Assembly (NCBI GenBank): GCA_003225075.1
Contig: QIAP01000056.1
Location: 1-64,000 of the forward strand
DNA length: 64,000 nucleotides
Direction: 5' to 3'
Source of the DNA: Acidobacteriota bacterium
Lineage (GTDB): Bacteria; Acidobacteriota; Terriglobia; Terriglobales; Acidobacteriaceae
Below, one piece after another: positions 29,639 to 40,501 of this stretch (its first letter is position 1; each line of letters begins with the position of its first letter). The notes beneath the pieces were generated by a model. That model saw nothing but the letters and a program-made list of their open reading frames with translations. It made no database searches and was not told where the DNA came from. A program made the translations under genes and the position numbers.

Positions 29639-29851
29639 ATGCCCCGTAAGCGCTCCATCCGACTTCGTTGTCCCATCTGCAAGAAGACGGTGAAGAGTTC
29701 GGACCCGGAGTTCCCTTTCTGCAGCGAGCGTTGCCGGGTCATCGATCTCGGAAAGTGGGCCAGCGGCGCGTATGTGATCTCGTCGCCGCTGCGCGATACT
29801 AGCGACACCGATGGCGAGGGCGGGTCAGGAAAACCGAGCGAGGATGAATAG
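29639..29851 (+). CDS. yacG: DNA gyrase inhibitor YacG-like zinc protein
   Basis: 70 residues. The zinc ligands are C-P-I-C near residue 11 and C-S-E-R-C near residue 28, followed by the conserved [13 protein letters not shown]. This is the YacG family, small zinc proteins that bind GyrB in E. coli. The C-terminus is acidic and disordered. It starts 17 bp after rimO and is followed closely by pgpA, so co-transcription is likely. Confidence 0.88.
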   Translation: MPRKRSIRLRCPICKKTVKSSDPEFPFCSERCRVIDLGKWASGAYVISSPLRDTSDTDGEGGSGKPSEDE

Positions 29852-29874
29852 CCAGGGACTCGCCCCAGGGATTC

Positions 29875-30423
29875 ATGCGCACTGGAGACGACATCGCGAG
29901 TATCCGTGAGGTGACGAAAGCTCCTGCCAGTGCCGGCGACCCGTCGCTCGCACCGCTGTGGGCGACGCTCGTGGCTACGTTATTCGGGGTGGGACGGCTG
30001 CGTCCGGGACCAGGAACGTGGGGCTCCGCGGTGACTGTACTGATATGGGCGCTGCTGGCGCATTTTACTTTTGCGGCCTCTCAGCCGGCCATAGCGGCTG
30101 TTCTTGCCATCATCGCCGTGTTGATCGGGATTCCGGCGGCGACGCGAGTCTCTCGCGCCTCCGGATTAAAAGATCCGCAATTTGTGGTGGTAGATGAAGT
30201 TGCCGGTCAGTTGATCACATTTGTTGGCGTGGCAGTATCCTGGAAAACGCTTTTGGCGGGCTTTATACTTTTCCGTGTTTTTGACATTTTGAAGCCGCCG
30301 CCGGTACGCCAACTGGAGATGCTTCCTGAGGGTACCGGAATTGTGCTGGACGACGTGGGCGCTGGACTGTATGCGCTGGCCCTTATGCATGTTGCTTTGC
30401 ATTTTCGACTTCTAACTGGATAG
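29875..30423 (+). CDS. pgpA: Phosphatidylglycerophosphatase A
   Basis: 182 residues with about four hydrophobic segments. Removes phosphate from phosphatidylglycerol phosphate in the inner membrane. Conserved PgpA motifs are seen: RPGPGTWGS, VVDEVAGQLI (acidic active site), FRVFDILKPPP and GIVLDDVGAGLYA. It lies 23 bp after yacG. With plsY and gpsA further down the same run, it adds to a phospholipid-synthesis theme. Confidence 0.93.
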   Translation: MRTGDDIASIREVTKAPASAGDPSLAPLWATLVATLFGVGRLRPGPGTWGSAVTVLIWALLAHFTFAASQPAIAAVLAIIAVLIGIPAATRVSRASGLKDPQFVVVDEVAGQLITFVGVAVSWKTLLAGFILFRVFDILKPPPVRQLEMLPEGTGIVLDDVGAGLYALALMHVALHFRLLTG

Positions 30424-30466
30424 CGTCTCTGCGAGTGACCGCGGAGGCGGGGAAATTAGAAACTTC

Positions 30467-31525
30467 ATGGGTATCTCTGACCGTCTGATGGGCAAGAAGA
30501 ACGTGAATGGCAGGCCGCACATTGACGGTGTGTCACCGAATGCAGCGCTACCGGGGGCGGAGATCCGCATCAGTGGAAGCGGTCTTCGGCCAGTTGAGCT
30601 GCGCCGCCCTCGAGTGCAATTCGGTGAAGTTGAGGGATCGGTTGTGATCAGTTCGGATGATTTCCTGGTGGCTCGCGTACCCGAAGGCGCAGCCAGCGGA
30701 CCGGTGGTGGTGGCAGCCGATGGTCACGTCAGCAATCCGCAAGAAGTCAGAGTAGCGGTGCCCATTGCGGAAAATTTGCACCCCGTCACCAATCCAGCCC
30801 TTGATGTTGAGGGAAACATCTACGTCACGTTTTCCGGTTCCCGGGGGCAAAAGGTTCCTGTTGCCATTTTCAAGATTGATACCAATTACACGGTAAAACC
30901 GTTTCTCACCGAGATGATGAACGCAACCTCGATCGCCTTCGATCGAGAGGGCCAGATGTACGTTTCTTCTCGATATGACGGCACGGTGTATCGTGTCGCG
31001 CCTAATGGAACGATGTCCGCCTATGCGGAAGGCATGGGAATCGCGACGGGTATCGCTTTTGACCGCGAGCAAAATCTTTACGTGGGTGACCGTAGCGGCA
31101 CAGTTTTTAAGATCGCGCGTGATCGCCAGACGTTTGTATTTGCTACGCTCGAGCCAAGTGTTTCTGCCTACCACCTGGCATTTGGACCCAAGGGAGACCT
31201 CTTCATTACAGGGCCCACGACCTCGAGCTTTGATGGGGTATATAAGATTGATCCGCACGGCAGAGTTTCCATGTTCTATCGCGGCATCGGACGTCCGCAA
31301 GGCTTGGCCTTCGACGCCGATGGCAATCTCTACGTTGCGGGTTCGCTCGCGGGCAAGCGAGGTATCGTGAGAATTACTCCCGAAGGAAAAGCTAATCTGG
31401 AGATCGCCGGACATGGATTGGTCGGATTAGCTTTCGCACCCGGGCGTTCCGCGGTGCTGGCCACAACGAATGCCTTACATCATCTCTCGTGGAACATCCA
31501 GGGTCAGCCACTGTTGCCGGAATAG
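30467..31525 (+). CDS. IPT/TIG domain plus NHL-type beta-propeller protein
   Basis: 352 residues, no signal peptide. An N-terminal immunoglobulin-like TIG domain (about 18-100; VSPNAALPGAEIRISGSGL) is followed by a six-bladed NHL/SMP30-like propeller with repeats such as SIAFDREGQMYVSSRYDGTVYR and GIAFDREQNLYVGDRSGTV. No enzyme residues stand out; a binding or scaffold role is likely. It is sandwiched in a housekeeping run between pgpA and cinA, 43 bp after pgpA. Confidence 0.82.
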   Translation: MGISDRLMGKKNVNGRPHIDGVSPNAALPGAEIRISGSGLRPVELRRPRVQFGEVEGSVVISSDDFLVARVPEGAASGPVVVAADGHVSNPQEVRVAVPIAENLHPVTNPALDVEGNIYVTFSGSRGQKVPVAIFKIDTNYTVKPFLTEMMNATSIAFDREGQMYVSSRYDGTVYRVAPNGTMSAYAEGMGIATGIAFDREQNLYVGDRSGTVFKIARDRQTFVFATLEPSVSAYHLAFGPKGDLFITGPTTSSFDGVYKIDPHGRVSMFYRGIGRPQGLAFDADGNLYVAGSLAGKRGIVRITPEGKANLEIAGHGLVGLAFAPGRSAVLATTNALHHLSWNIQGQPLLPE

Positions 31526-31648
31526 CGCGTGGCCGCCACGCCGATAGTTTTCCAGCTTCAATCGTCGATGTCTCTCTACTCCAGCTTCCGACACACGTTC
31601 AACGTAGTGGCGTCTTAATGCTTAGCGTATATCATTTACACTCTAGCC

Positions 31649-32893
31649 GTGAATGCGGAGATCATAGCCATTGGCTCTGAACTGCTGACCCCTTACCGTC
31701 AGGACACCAATTCGCTCTACCTCACTGAAAAGCTGAATGAATTGGGCGTCGAAGTGGCGTTTAAGACGATCGTTGGCGACAACCAGAGGGATCTGGTGTC
31801 CGCCGCCCGCATCGCAATCTCACGCGCCGACATAGTCATCTTCATGGGTGGACTCGGGCCCACTGAGGATGATCTCACTCGCGAAGCGGTTGCCGAAGCT
31901 CTGGAGCTTGAACTCCACCGTGATCCCGAGATCATCAGCCAGCTGGAGCGGCGCTTCGCTGGGCGGAAGATGAAGATGTCGCCCAACAATAATAAACAGG
32001 CTGACATTCTGGCGGGCGCGACCGTCCTGCCGAATGCAAACGGCACTGCGCCTGGTCAGTGGCTCAGCGGCAAATATGATGATGATGAGAAAGTAATAAT
32101 GCTCCTGCCGGGGCCACCACACGAACTCAAGGCACTCTTCGAAGAGCAGTGCTTCGATCGTTTGCGCGCGAAGGTGCCAGCGCAATTCATCGCAACTCGC
32201 GTGCTCAAAGTGGCCATGATGGGCGAGTCGCAGTGCGATGCCCGAATTGCGCCGATCTACAAGGAATATCCAGACGTTCAGACAACCATACTGGCGGGCT
32301 CCGGCGAGATTCAAATACACCTGCGCAGCCGGCATATTTCGCTGGAACTTGCCGAGCTACGAGTGGAAAAGCTGGCTGAAGAAATCGAAAACGAACTGGA
32401 AGATTTTATTTTTGCTCACAAAGGCGAATCCCTGGAGCAAATCGTCAGCTATTACCTTCAGATGCGTAACTTGACATTGGCAGTAGCTGAATCGTGCACC
32501 GGAGGACTGCTGGGCGAGAGGATTACATCTGTCAGCGGCAGTTCCCGTTATTTTCTCGGGGGAGCCATTGTCTACTCTAATGAACTCAAGACAGACTTCG
32601 CGGGCGTTCCTCCTGAATTGATCGCGAAGCACGGAGCGGTCAGCCGAGAAGTTGCTGCAGCTTTAGCTGAGGGCATCCGCCAGCGTTGCGGCGCCGACCT
32701 CGGCCTTGCGATTACCGGAGTGGCCGGTCCCACCGGCGGCACTGAACAGAAACCTGTGGGGTTGGTGTTCCATGCTTTGGCAAGTGAGGGCGGCACAGAA
32801 GTGATCGAGCGCAGCTTTCCCGGAGATCGAAAACGCATCCGCTGGTTCGCCACGCAACAGGGGTTGGAAATGGTGCGGCGGAAGTTGATGTAG
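31649..32893 (+). CDS. cinA: CinA: competence/damage-inducible protein, NMN deamidase type
   Basis: 414 residues. The N-terminal MoaB/MogA-like domain has AIGSELL, QDTNSLYL and MGGLGPTEDDLT. The C-terminal CinA domain carries AESCTGGLLGERITSV and ITGVAGPTGGT, the pyridine-nucleotide amidohydrolase part that recycles NMN. Full length for the two-domain family. The start is GTG 31649; no nearby ATG fits. Lies 49 bp before thpR. Confidence 0.94.
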   Translation: MNAEIIAIGSELLTPYRQDTNSLYLTEKLNELGVEVAFKTIVGDNQRDLVSAARIAISRADIVIFMGGLGPTEDDLTREAVAEALELELHRDPEIISQLERRFAGRKMKMSPNNNKQADILAGATVLPNANGTAPGQWLSGKYDDDEKVIMLLPGPPHELKALFEEQCFDRLRAKVPAQFIATRVLKVAMMGESQCDARIAPIYKEYPDVQTTILAGSGEIQIHLRSRHISLELAELRVEKLAEEIENELEDFIFAHKGESLEQIVSYYLQMRNLTLAVAESCTGGLLGERITSVSGSSRYFLGGAIVYSNELKTDFAGVPPELIAKHGAVSREVAAALAEGIRQRCGADLGLAITGVAGPTGGTEQKPVGLVFHALASEGGTEVIERSFPGDRKRIRWFATQQGLEMVRRKLM

Positions 32894-32942
32894 GCAAGTT
32901 TCAAGTTTCTAGCTAGCTAGCGGTCCGCTCGCTGCGTTTCAC

Positions 32943-33530
32943 ATGCGCATTTTCATTGCTCTCGATGTCGAAGACTCCATCCGCCAGCGCATCGCGCGTT
33001 TTATGGAAGGGGTTCGGGGCTTCGCGCCTGATGTGCGTTGGGTCCGCTCAGAGTCGCTGCATATTACGTTGAAGTTCATTGGTGAGAAGCCGCCCGAAGC
33101 AGTTGAAGAGATCAAACGCGCCCTGTCTGCGATCCAAATGGGGCCCGTGGAAATTGCCTTTCGCGGCTACGGATTTTTCCCCAGTGCCAAGGCCCCACGC
33201 GTGTTTTGGGTAGGGATCGAATCGGGGCCGCAACTGGCTGAAGTTGCCGGTGCGGTGGACAAGACGTTAGCCAGTTTCGGCATTCCGAAGGAACAGCATG
33301 CCTTCAGCCCCCATCTCACGCTTGCGCGGGGCGGCCGAGGCTCCGGCGCGCCCACGCCGAGAAGAGGGGATCAGCCGAACACAGCTTTCCGGCGGCTGCA
33401 GGAAAAACTAGCCCTGATGTCGGAACCTGAGTTTGGAAGGATGACGGCTCGCGATTTTTTTTTGTACCAGAGTCAACTGTCGCCGGGCGGAGCGCGCTAT
33501 ACCAAGCTGGAACGTTTTCCGGCACACTGA
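32943..33530 (+). CDS. thpR: RNA 2',3'-cyclic phosphodiesterase (2H family)
   Basis: 195 residues. The two catalytic HxTx motifs of the 2H phosphoesterase family are HITLKF near residue 40 and HLTLAR near residue 123. RIFIALDV at the N-terminus is typical of LigT/ThpR proteins. It opens 2',3'-cyclic phosphate at RNA ends. A small insert rich in Gly/Arg/Pro follows the second motif. It belongs to the plus-strand housekeeping run after cinA. Confidence 0.92.
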   Translation: MRIFIALDVEDSIRQRIARFMEGVRGFAPDVRWVRSESLHITLKFIGEKPPEAVEEIKRALSAIQMGPVEIAFRGYGFFPSAKAPRVFWVGIESGPQLAEVAGAVDKTLASFGIPKEQHAFSPHLTLARGGRGSGAPTPRRGDQPNTAFRRLQEKLALMSEPEFGRMTARDFFLYQSQLSPGGARYTKLERFPAH

Positions 33531-33631
33531 GCGGTCGCCTAACGACTCTGGACCCACGTTGGACCTCTATCGATAAATTCTGGGCTGCGCGACGCCGACG
33601 GATCTGGCGCTACAATTGACCAAGACAACCT

Positions 33632-34264
33632 TTGTCACAGTTGCTGCTCATTGCCGCGATCGGCTACCTGCTGGGTTCAATACCCTTCGGATATATTTTA
33701 GTTCGCATGTTCCAGGGTCAGGACATTCGCAGCCGCGGGAGTGGCAATATCGGCGCCACCAACGTGGCTCGCTCCTCACCTGCATTGGGGATCCTCACCC
33801 TTGCTCTGGATGCGGGTAAAGGGGCACTGGCGGTGTGTGTTGCAGGCCCCATATTCTCTCGAACTAACTCGGATTACCATGACGCAAGTGCTTATCTCGT
33901 GTTTTCTCTAGTGACTCTATCCGCAATCGTGGGTCATATGTTTCCGGTGGGGCTGAAGTTTCGCGGGGGCAAAGGGGTGGCCACGGCTTTCGGGGCTTTC
34001 ACGTTATTCCTGCCACATGCCATATTGGGCGCGCTCACTGTCTTCTTGCTGGTGGCTTTCATAACCCGGTATGTGTCGCTCGCCTCGGTAATCGCCGCTG
34101 CAAGCTTTCCGCCGGTAGCATGGTGGACCTATCAGGAATACCTTGGTCCTTGGGAGATTCTCCTTTTGTCTGTTGCATCACTGCTCGTGATTTTGCGGCA
34201 CCGCCAGAACATTCTCCGTCTGCTGGCCGGTACCGAGCCGCGTTTTCAATTGAGGCGCGGATGA
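33632..34264 (+). CDS. plsY: Glycerol-3-phosphate acyltransferase PlsY
   Basis: 210 residues with about five membrane helices. Transfers an acyl group from acyl-phosphate to glycerol-3-phosphate. The three cytoplasmic motifs are visible: GSGNIGATNVARS, GHMFPVGLKFRGGKGVAT and, weakly, the third near RHRQNILRLLAGTEP. The start is TTG 33632 (SQLLLIAAIGYLLGSIPFGY); no ATG fits. It ends in an ATGA overlap with gpsA, which makes its substrate, so the two are translationally coupled. Confidence 0.94.
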   Translation: MSQLLLIAAIGYLLGSIPFGYILVRMFQGQDIRSRGSGNIGATNVARSSPALGILTLALDAGKGALAVCVAGPIFSRTNSDYHDASAYLVFSLVTLSAIVGHMFPVGLKFRGGKGVATAFGAFTLFLPHAILGALTVFLLVAFITRYVSLASVIAAASFPPVAWWTYQEYLGPWEILLLSVASLLVILRHRQNILRLLAGTEPRFQLRRG

Positions 34265-35289
34265 GCCAGATCACGGTAATCGGCGCGGGAGCATGGGGCA
34301 CAGGGCTTTCGATCGTGCTGGGACGCAAGCGTAACCACAATGTTTGTTTGTGGGCTCACGAGGAAGAGGTCTGCGAATCCATAGCGACTCACCATATGAA
34401 TTTGCTTTTCCTTCCCGGGCAGAAGATTCCCGAGAGTGTCGCAGCGACGAACAGTCTGGAAAAAGCGGTGCGGGGGGCGGAAATCGTGGTCAGCGTTATG
34501 CCCTCGCACCACTGCCGCCGTCTTTTCCAGAGCATGCGACCGCATTTGAAACCCGAGATGCTGTTCGTAAGCGCGACAAAAGGCATCGAGGAAGGTAGCC
34601 TGTTGCGTATGACTGAAGTGATAACCGAAGTCGCAAATGCGAACGGCGGATTTAAAGCCCGGATCGGCGCACTGAGTGGACCGTCTTTCGCGAAGGAAGT
34701 CGCGCGAGGTGACCCAACGGCAATTACGTTTGCGTCCCAAGATGAAGAACTAGCTAGAAGAGTGCAGTCGGAATTCAGCGATCCAAGTTTTCGTGTCTAC
34801 ACTAACAAAGACGTAATCGGCGTAGAGCTAGGCGGAGCGTTGAAAAATATCATTGCCATTGCCGCGGGCGTCTGCGATGGACTCGGACTCGGACATAATT
34901 CGGTCGCCGCACTTATCACACGTGGTCTCGCTGAAGTTACCCGACTAGTGACGGCGTGCGGCGGCAGCAGCGAAACTATGTCGGGGCTGGCTGGTCTGGG
35001 CGACCTCGTCCTCACCTGCACCGGCGGGCTCTCGCGAAATCGTAGCGTTGGCGTGGAATTGGGACGCGGTCGGACGTTGCCTGAAATTATTGCCGGCATG
35101 CACGGCATGGTCGCGGAAGGAGTTCTCACGACCAATGCTGCTGTGGGGCTGGCCCGCACTCACGGAGTTGAGATGCCCATCACGGAACAGATGCATGCCA
35201 TTTTGCACGATGGCAAGTCGCCTCGGGATGCGATTCACGATTTAATGACGCGCAGCGCCAAGAGCGAGACCGGGCTGTACAGAAACTGA
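34261..35289 (+). CDS. gpsA: NAD(P)-dependent glycerol-3-phosphate dehydrogenase
   Basis: 342 residues. Makes sn-glycerol-3-phosphate from DHAP for phospholipids. The Rossmann motif GAGAWGTGLS begins at residue 7; the catalytic Lys is in LGGALKNIIAIAAG; GLAGLGDLVLTC and SRNRSVG are family signatures. Start ATG 34261 overlaps the plsY stop (ATGA). The frame is open back to 34120, but that is a shadow of plsY. Last gene of the rimO-gpsA run; it converges with gpmI. Confidence 0.96.
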   Translation: MSQITVIGAGAWGTGLSIVLGRKRNHNVCLWAHEEEVCESIATHHMNLLFLPGQKIPESVAATNSLEKAVRGAEIVVSVMPSHHCRRLFQSMRPHLKPEMLFVSATKGIEEGSLLRMTEVITEVANANGGFKARIGALSGPSFAKEVARGDPTAITFASQDEELARRVQSEFSDPSFRVYTNKDVIGVELGGALKNIIAIAAGVCDGLGLGHNSVAALITRGLAEVTRLVTACGGSSETMSGLAGLGDLVLTCTGGLSRNRSVGVELGRGRTLPEIIAGMHGMVAEGVLTTNAAVGLARTHGVEMPITEQMHAILHDGKSPRDAIHDLMTRSAKSETGLYRN

Positions 35290-35317
35290 GCAGACTTGGC
35301 GACACCCGCGCGCGTGG

Positions 35318-36931
35318 TTATTTGCTGGGCGTTGAGATTCGCAAATCCTGGCCGGTCATCTCCTTTGGCTGAGGGATCTTCAGCATTCCCAAGATGGTGG
35401 GAGAAATATCTCGCAGGGAGCCATTCGGCTTAAGAGTGAACTGCTTGCTGTTCTCGGCGATGACGATGAATGGCACAGGGTTCGTGGTGTGAGCGGTGTG
35501 TGGACCGCCAGTCGCTAGATCGATCATCATTTCGGCGTTGCCGTGATCCGCAGTAATCAGCATGGCACCACCTTTCGCGCGCACTGCCTTCTCGATTTCA
35601 GCAAGGCAACCGTCCACGGTTTCGACTGCTTTCACGGTCGGTTCGATCTTGCCGGAGTGTCCAACCATATCGGCATTCGCAAAGTTGACGACTATCACAT
35701 CGAAGCTGCCCTGCTCGACGGCTTTGACCACTGCATCAGCGATTCCAGCGGCGCTCATCTCCGGCTTTAAATCATAAGTCGCTACTTTCGGCGAAGGGAC
35801 CAGCAAGCGTTCCTCGCCAGGGAAAGGCTGTTCGACACCACCGTTAAAAAAATACGTGACGTGCGCGTATTTCTCGGTTTCCGCGACCCGAAGATTGCGC
35901 AGATTCAGATTGCCCATCACATTGGCGAGAATATTGGTGAGCGACTCGGGCGGGATGACGACTGGCAGAGTAAATTTCTTGTCATACTGTGTCATGCAGA
36001 CGTAATGCAGATTCTTAGGCACGCGTTCACGCGGAATTGCGGCGTCAAGGTCATCTGCTCCGGGCAGGTCACTCCCTCCCTGAGGATTGAGTCCGCTGTT
36101 GCGGGCGAGTGCGCGTGTAATCTGGCGCACCCGGTCGGCGCGGAAGTTGAAGCAGATGCAGGAGTCATTGTCACGGATGGTCGCTACTGGTTCGCCGCGA
36201 TTGTCCGCACAAACGAAAGGCACGATGAACTCGTCGGTTACGTCCCGGTTATAGAAATCCTTCACGCCCTGCACGGGGTCAACGTACGTCCCACCTTCTC
36301 CCTGGCCGTGCACCATCGCGTTAAACGCCTTCGCAATGCGCTCCCAGCGGCGGTCGCGATCCATGGCGTAGTAGCGCCCGCTCACGGTGGCAATCTTGCC
36401 AGTGTTGTATTCACGCATTTTTTGCTGGAGCTGTTCGAGGTATCCGGCGCCATTGGTCGGCAAGGTGTCACGCCCGTCCATGAAGGCGTGAACGAAGACG
36501 CGCGCGACGCCATTCTGCTTCGCCATTTTCAGCAGCGCGTACAGATGAGTCTGGTGAGAGTGAACGCCTCCGTCAGAGAGCAGACCAAAGAGGTGCAAGC
36601 GGCGTCCGCCGCTGCGCGCATTCTTCATGGCTCCGAGCAGCACCGGGTTGGAAAAGAATTCGCCGTTCTGGATCATCAGCTCGATCCGCGTGCTGTCCAT
36701 ATGGACGATGCGTCCAGCGCCGATGTTGAGATGGCCGACCTCGCTATTTCCCATCTGGCCATCGGGAAGTCCTACATAGTGGCCGCTAGTGTGGATCAGC
36801 GTATTGGGGTACTCGTGCAGCAGGCGATCGTAGGTCGGCTTGCGCGCCATCGCGATGGCGTTGGCCTTGGTTTCGGCACGGTAGCCCCAACCGTCGAGAA
36901 TGATGAGAAGGAGAGGTTTGGGTCGATTCAT
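35318..36931 (-). CDS. gpmI: 2,3-bisphosphoglycerate-independent phosphoglycerate mutase
   Basis: 537 residues. Interconverts 3- and 2-phosphoglycerate using two Mn ions. ILDGWG at the N-terminus binds metal; the catalytic Ser is in [43 protein letters not shown] and ITADHGNAE are all present. Start ATG 36931 overlaps the stop of the HicA-like gene (ATGA), an unusual coupling. Enolase, the next glycolytic step, lies about 1.2 kb upstream on the same strand. Confidence 0.95.
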   Translation of the reverse strand: MNRPKPLLLIILDGWGYRAETKANAIAMARKPTYDRLLHEYPNTLIHTSGHYVGLPDGQMGNSEVGHLNIGAGRIVHMDSTRIELMIQNGEFFSNPVLLGAMKNARSGGRRLHLFGLLSDGGVHSHQTHLYALLKMAKQNGVARVFVHAFMDGRDTLPTNGAGYLEQLQQKMREYNTGKIATVSGRYYAMDRDRRWERIAKAFNAMVHGQGEGGTYVDPVQGVKDFYNRDVTDEFIVPFVCADNRGEPVATIRDNDSCICFNFRADRVRQITRALARNSGLNPQGGSDLPGADDLDAAIPRERVPKNLHYVCMTQYDKKFTLPVVIPPESLTNILANVMGNLNLRNLRVAETEKYAHVTYFFNGGVEQPFPGEERLLVPSPKVATYDLKPEMSAAGIADAVVKAVEQGSFDVIVVNFANADMVGHSGKIEPTVKAVETVDGCLAEIEKAVRAKGGAMLITADHGNAEMMIDLATGGPHTAHTTNPVPFIVIAENSKQFTLKPNGSLRDISPTILGMLKIPQPKEMTGQDLRISTPSK

Positions 36932-37176
36932 TTTCCGAAGATTTCCCGATGGAGTTTTTCGCGATCGATCTTCAGATACGTAGAGACTTCCAACAAGATG
37001 CTCGTGAGAGTACCCAGTTTCAGAGCCTTGTGAGCAGGGATGGTCACGTGGGGTTCCAGGCCGCGCAGATTCGAGGTTAGGCGCAAATGACTGCCCGTCT
37101 GGCGAGTGACCTGATAACCGTAAGCGCGAAGGAGTTTGGCCAAATCGTGACCGCTAAGATCACGCGGCAGTCTCAA
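36928..37176 (-). CDS. hicA: HicA-like mRNA-interferase toxin
   Basis: 82 residues. The HicA (YcfA) double-stranded-RNA-binding-like fold is suggested by [22 protein letters not shown] and [15 protein letters not shown]; the catalytic His is the one in GSHLRL. HicA toxins cleave mRNA and are held inactive by HicB. The start is TTG 37176, overlapping the stop of the upstream gene (TTGA), and its own stop overlaps the gpmI ATG. No better start is available. It is slightly longer than typical HicA (~60-80). Confidence 0.8.
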   Translation of the reverse strand: MRLPRDLSGHDLAKLLRAYGYQVTRQTGSHLRLTSNLRGLEPHVTIPAHKALKLGTLTSILLEVSTYLKIDREKLHREIFGK

Positions 37177-37385
37177 GCAGGAATGACCTCGTCCCTGACG
37201 ATACGAAGGCGGATCGCAGCGGGAACGGAATCGGCATCAAAATGGCAGCGTACAGCGTCGCGAACCATCGCGCGCAATTCATCCAGGGTATCCGCCTGGG
37301 TGTAGATCGGATGACCCAAGGCCTGGGCTTCGTAGCCACCCTCTGCCGCTTCCTGCACCGAAAAGACGATCTCGGTTTCTTTCAT
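37173..37385 (-). CDS. hicB: HicB-like antitoxin
   Basis: 70 residues from ATG 37385 (the frame opens at 37409). VFSVQEAAEGGYEAQALGHP followed by TLDELRAMVRDAVRCHF matches the short HicB fold that often accompanies HicA and is sometimes misnamed as a 2-oxoisovalerate dehydrogenase fragment. There is no C-terminal DNA-binding extension, so autoregulation may need another factor. It directly precedes and overlaps hicA; antitoxin-before-toxin is a common order. Confidence 0.78.
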   Translation of the reverse strand: MKETEIVFSVQEAAEGGYEAQALGHPIYTQADTLDELRAMVRDAVRCHFDADSVPAAIRLRIVRDEVIPA

Positions 37386-37530
37386 GCTTGCTGGATTATA
37401 ACTGAGCACGCGGATGCATTAAGCAGGTTGCGCGAAGTCGTGGGGTGGTCAACGCACAAGAGCTCTTAGTTTGTAGCTAACCAACTTATTGAGAGTGGCT
37501 GCGTTTTCGAGAGTGAGACCACTAAGCAGA

Positions 37531-38097
37531 CTATGTTTTCGGTGGAGACTTTGATTTCGATGGCGGAGGCCCCGTCTTCTTTGGTTTGGGTTGCTCTTCC
37601 TTCACCATCCGCTCAATGCGCTGCATGGTCGCATCCATTTGCTTTTGCATGCGCCCATAGGCAGCCTGCATTCCCTCCTGCGTCATGGCCGGCATTTCGC
37701 GCAGCAATTTCTGGCCGGTAGGGGAGGAATAGAAGACAATCATTGCATCCACATCAGGCTTAGACAGATGCTTCTGGTAAACCGGAATCATGTCATCGAG
37801 CATTGCGTCCACGGGAAAATCCTTCATGCTTTCTTCGGCTATTGAGTCGAAGCGCACAAGCTGTTCGTCGGTGATGGTGGCGTCCCGTTTCTTAAGCGTC
37901 TCGCGAGTCATGTCCTTCATTTGTTGGGCTACAGACTCCATCACCAAACGCATCTGCTGCCGAATCTGCATGGTGTCAAAAAGCCTCAGAATGTCATCCC
38001 TGGTGGAAGGACTGTCAGGTGCGGCGGGCTGCTGCGCCACCCCTGCGGAGACTGCGAGCAGAACCAAAGCATTCATTAATAAAAAGTACTTCTTCAT
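37531..38097 (-). CDS. Secreted DUF2059 protein
   Basis: 188 residues: signal peptide (LLMNALVLLAVSAGVAQ), then a helical DUF2059 domain with the typical VYQKHLSKPDVDAMIVFYSSPTGQKLL segment, and a Lys/Pro/Ser-rich C-terminus. Probably periplasmic; molecular function not known for the family. It begins 31 bp after the enolase stop on the same strand, so it is likely co-transcribed with eno. Confidence 0.85.
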   Translation of the reverse strand: MKKYFLLMNALVLLAVSAGVAQQPAAPDSPSTRDDILRLFDTMQIRQQMRLVMESVAQQMKDMTRETLKKRDATITDEQLVRFDSIAEESMKDFPVDAMLDDMIPVYQKHLSKPDVDAMIVFYSSPTGQKLLREMPAMTQEGMQAAYGRMQKQMDATMQRIERMVKEEQPKPKKTGPPPSKSKSPPKT

Positions 38098-38128
38098 AGA
38101 TCACTCCATTATCGTCGGGCAGCCTGAT

Positions 38129-39565
<1,437 letters not shown>

Positions 39566-39735
39566 TTATATCGGAAGGTGACGGGATGGGTCTTTGACCG
39601 GACGGTCCTGTTCTGATGATGGGGCAGCATCCTGCATCGTGCCTCCGCTGGTTCACTTGTCGCTTCGGACATTGTCCGCAGTTCCTGCCTGTTTTACAGT
39701 CGAAATTAGAAAGCAGGACGTAAACAGGAGGCGGA

Positions 39736-40368
39736 ATGAGGAAGAGTTTGGCTGGTCTATTTTGCTTATTGTTGATGGCAGGCATGGCTTTGGCGCAAAC
39801 CAATCTGGCACTGCCGGCTGGCACGGCGCTCAAAGTAAAGCTGGAAAACACACTGGCGACCTTCAGCAATAAGTCTGGGGATCCGTTTTCGGGGCGTGTA
39901 ACAGACGCCGTAGTGATCGACGGTAAAACCGTGATTCCCATTGGCACAACTGTTCAGGGACGTATCACCAAGATCACGGAGCCCCGGCGCATCGCAGGCA
40001 AGCCGACTATTGGAATCTTTCCAGAAACCGTGGTACTGCCCAATGGTGAACGTTACATGCTGAATGCTACCTTGGTTGACACCAGCCTGCGCGCTGGAAC
40101 TGACGTAAACGAGGAAGGTCAATTCAAGGGTGCGGGGCACGATGGCAAGGACATAACCGAGATCGGCATGGGTACGGGCGGTGCCATGCTGGTGGGCGGA
40201 CTCATTGGCGGTGGCAAGGGCATGCTGATTGGGGGCGCCGTCGGCGCCACGGCAACCGTCGCACACTGGCTATCAAAGCATCGTTCCGCCATGCTGCCAG
40301 CGGGTACGGAGCTAGTAATGGAACTCAGCCGTCCAATGGCGCTGACCGCGGCGAGTGCGGGACAGTAA
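39736..40368 (+). CDS. Secreted glycine-rich protein, unknown function
   Basis: 210 residues: signal peptide (LFCLLLMAGMALAQ), a beta-rich domain (LPAGTALKVKLENTL ... GDPFSGRVTDAV ... IPIGTTVQGRI) like those in conjugal-transfer TrbI/VirB10-like periplasmic proteins, then a glycine-zipper stretch (GGAMLVGGLIGGGKGMLIGGAVGA) that could insert in a membrane, and a repeat of the LPAGTEL motif. AGGAGG lies just upstream of ATG 39736. Monocistronic, ending at a strong terminator. Confidence 0.75.
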   Translation: MRKSLAGLFCLLLMAGMALAQTNLALPAGTALKVKLENTLATFSNKSGDPFSGRVTDAVVIDGKTVIPIGTTVQGRITKITEPRRIAGKPTIGIFPETVVLPNGERYMLNATLVDTSLRAGTDVNEEGQFKGAGHDGKDITEIGMGTGGAMLVGGLIGGGKGMLIGGAVGATATVAHWLSKHRSAMLPAGTELVMELSRPMALTAASAGQ

Positions 40369-40429
40369 GGAATCAGCTCTCAGTTGTCGGTAGCCAATCG
40401 GGCGTTATAGACGATAGTCACCTCATAGT

Positions 40430-40460
40430 CATCGGGAGCACGCGCTCCCGATGTTTTTTT
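40430..40460 (+). terminator. Rho-independent terminator
   Basis: A perfect 10-bp stem, CATCGGGAGC (40430-40439) with GCTCCCGATG (40444-40453), a four-base loop and seven T residues. It lies 61 bp after the glycine-rich protein stop, and 40 bp from the end of the convergent GH57 gene. Confidence 0.93.
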
Positions 40461-40501
40461 GTAGTTCTGCCGACCGGCTTCTGACCACTAGCTTCCTGGA
40501 T

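Noticed and set aside
35861-37033. 390-codon plus-strand frame opposite gpmI
   Set aside because: It is antisense to a full set of gpmI motifs, has no recognisable domain, and long antisense frames are common in GC-rich genes.
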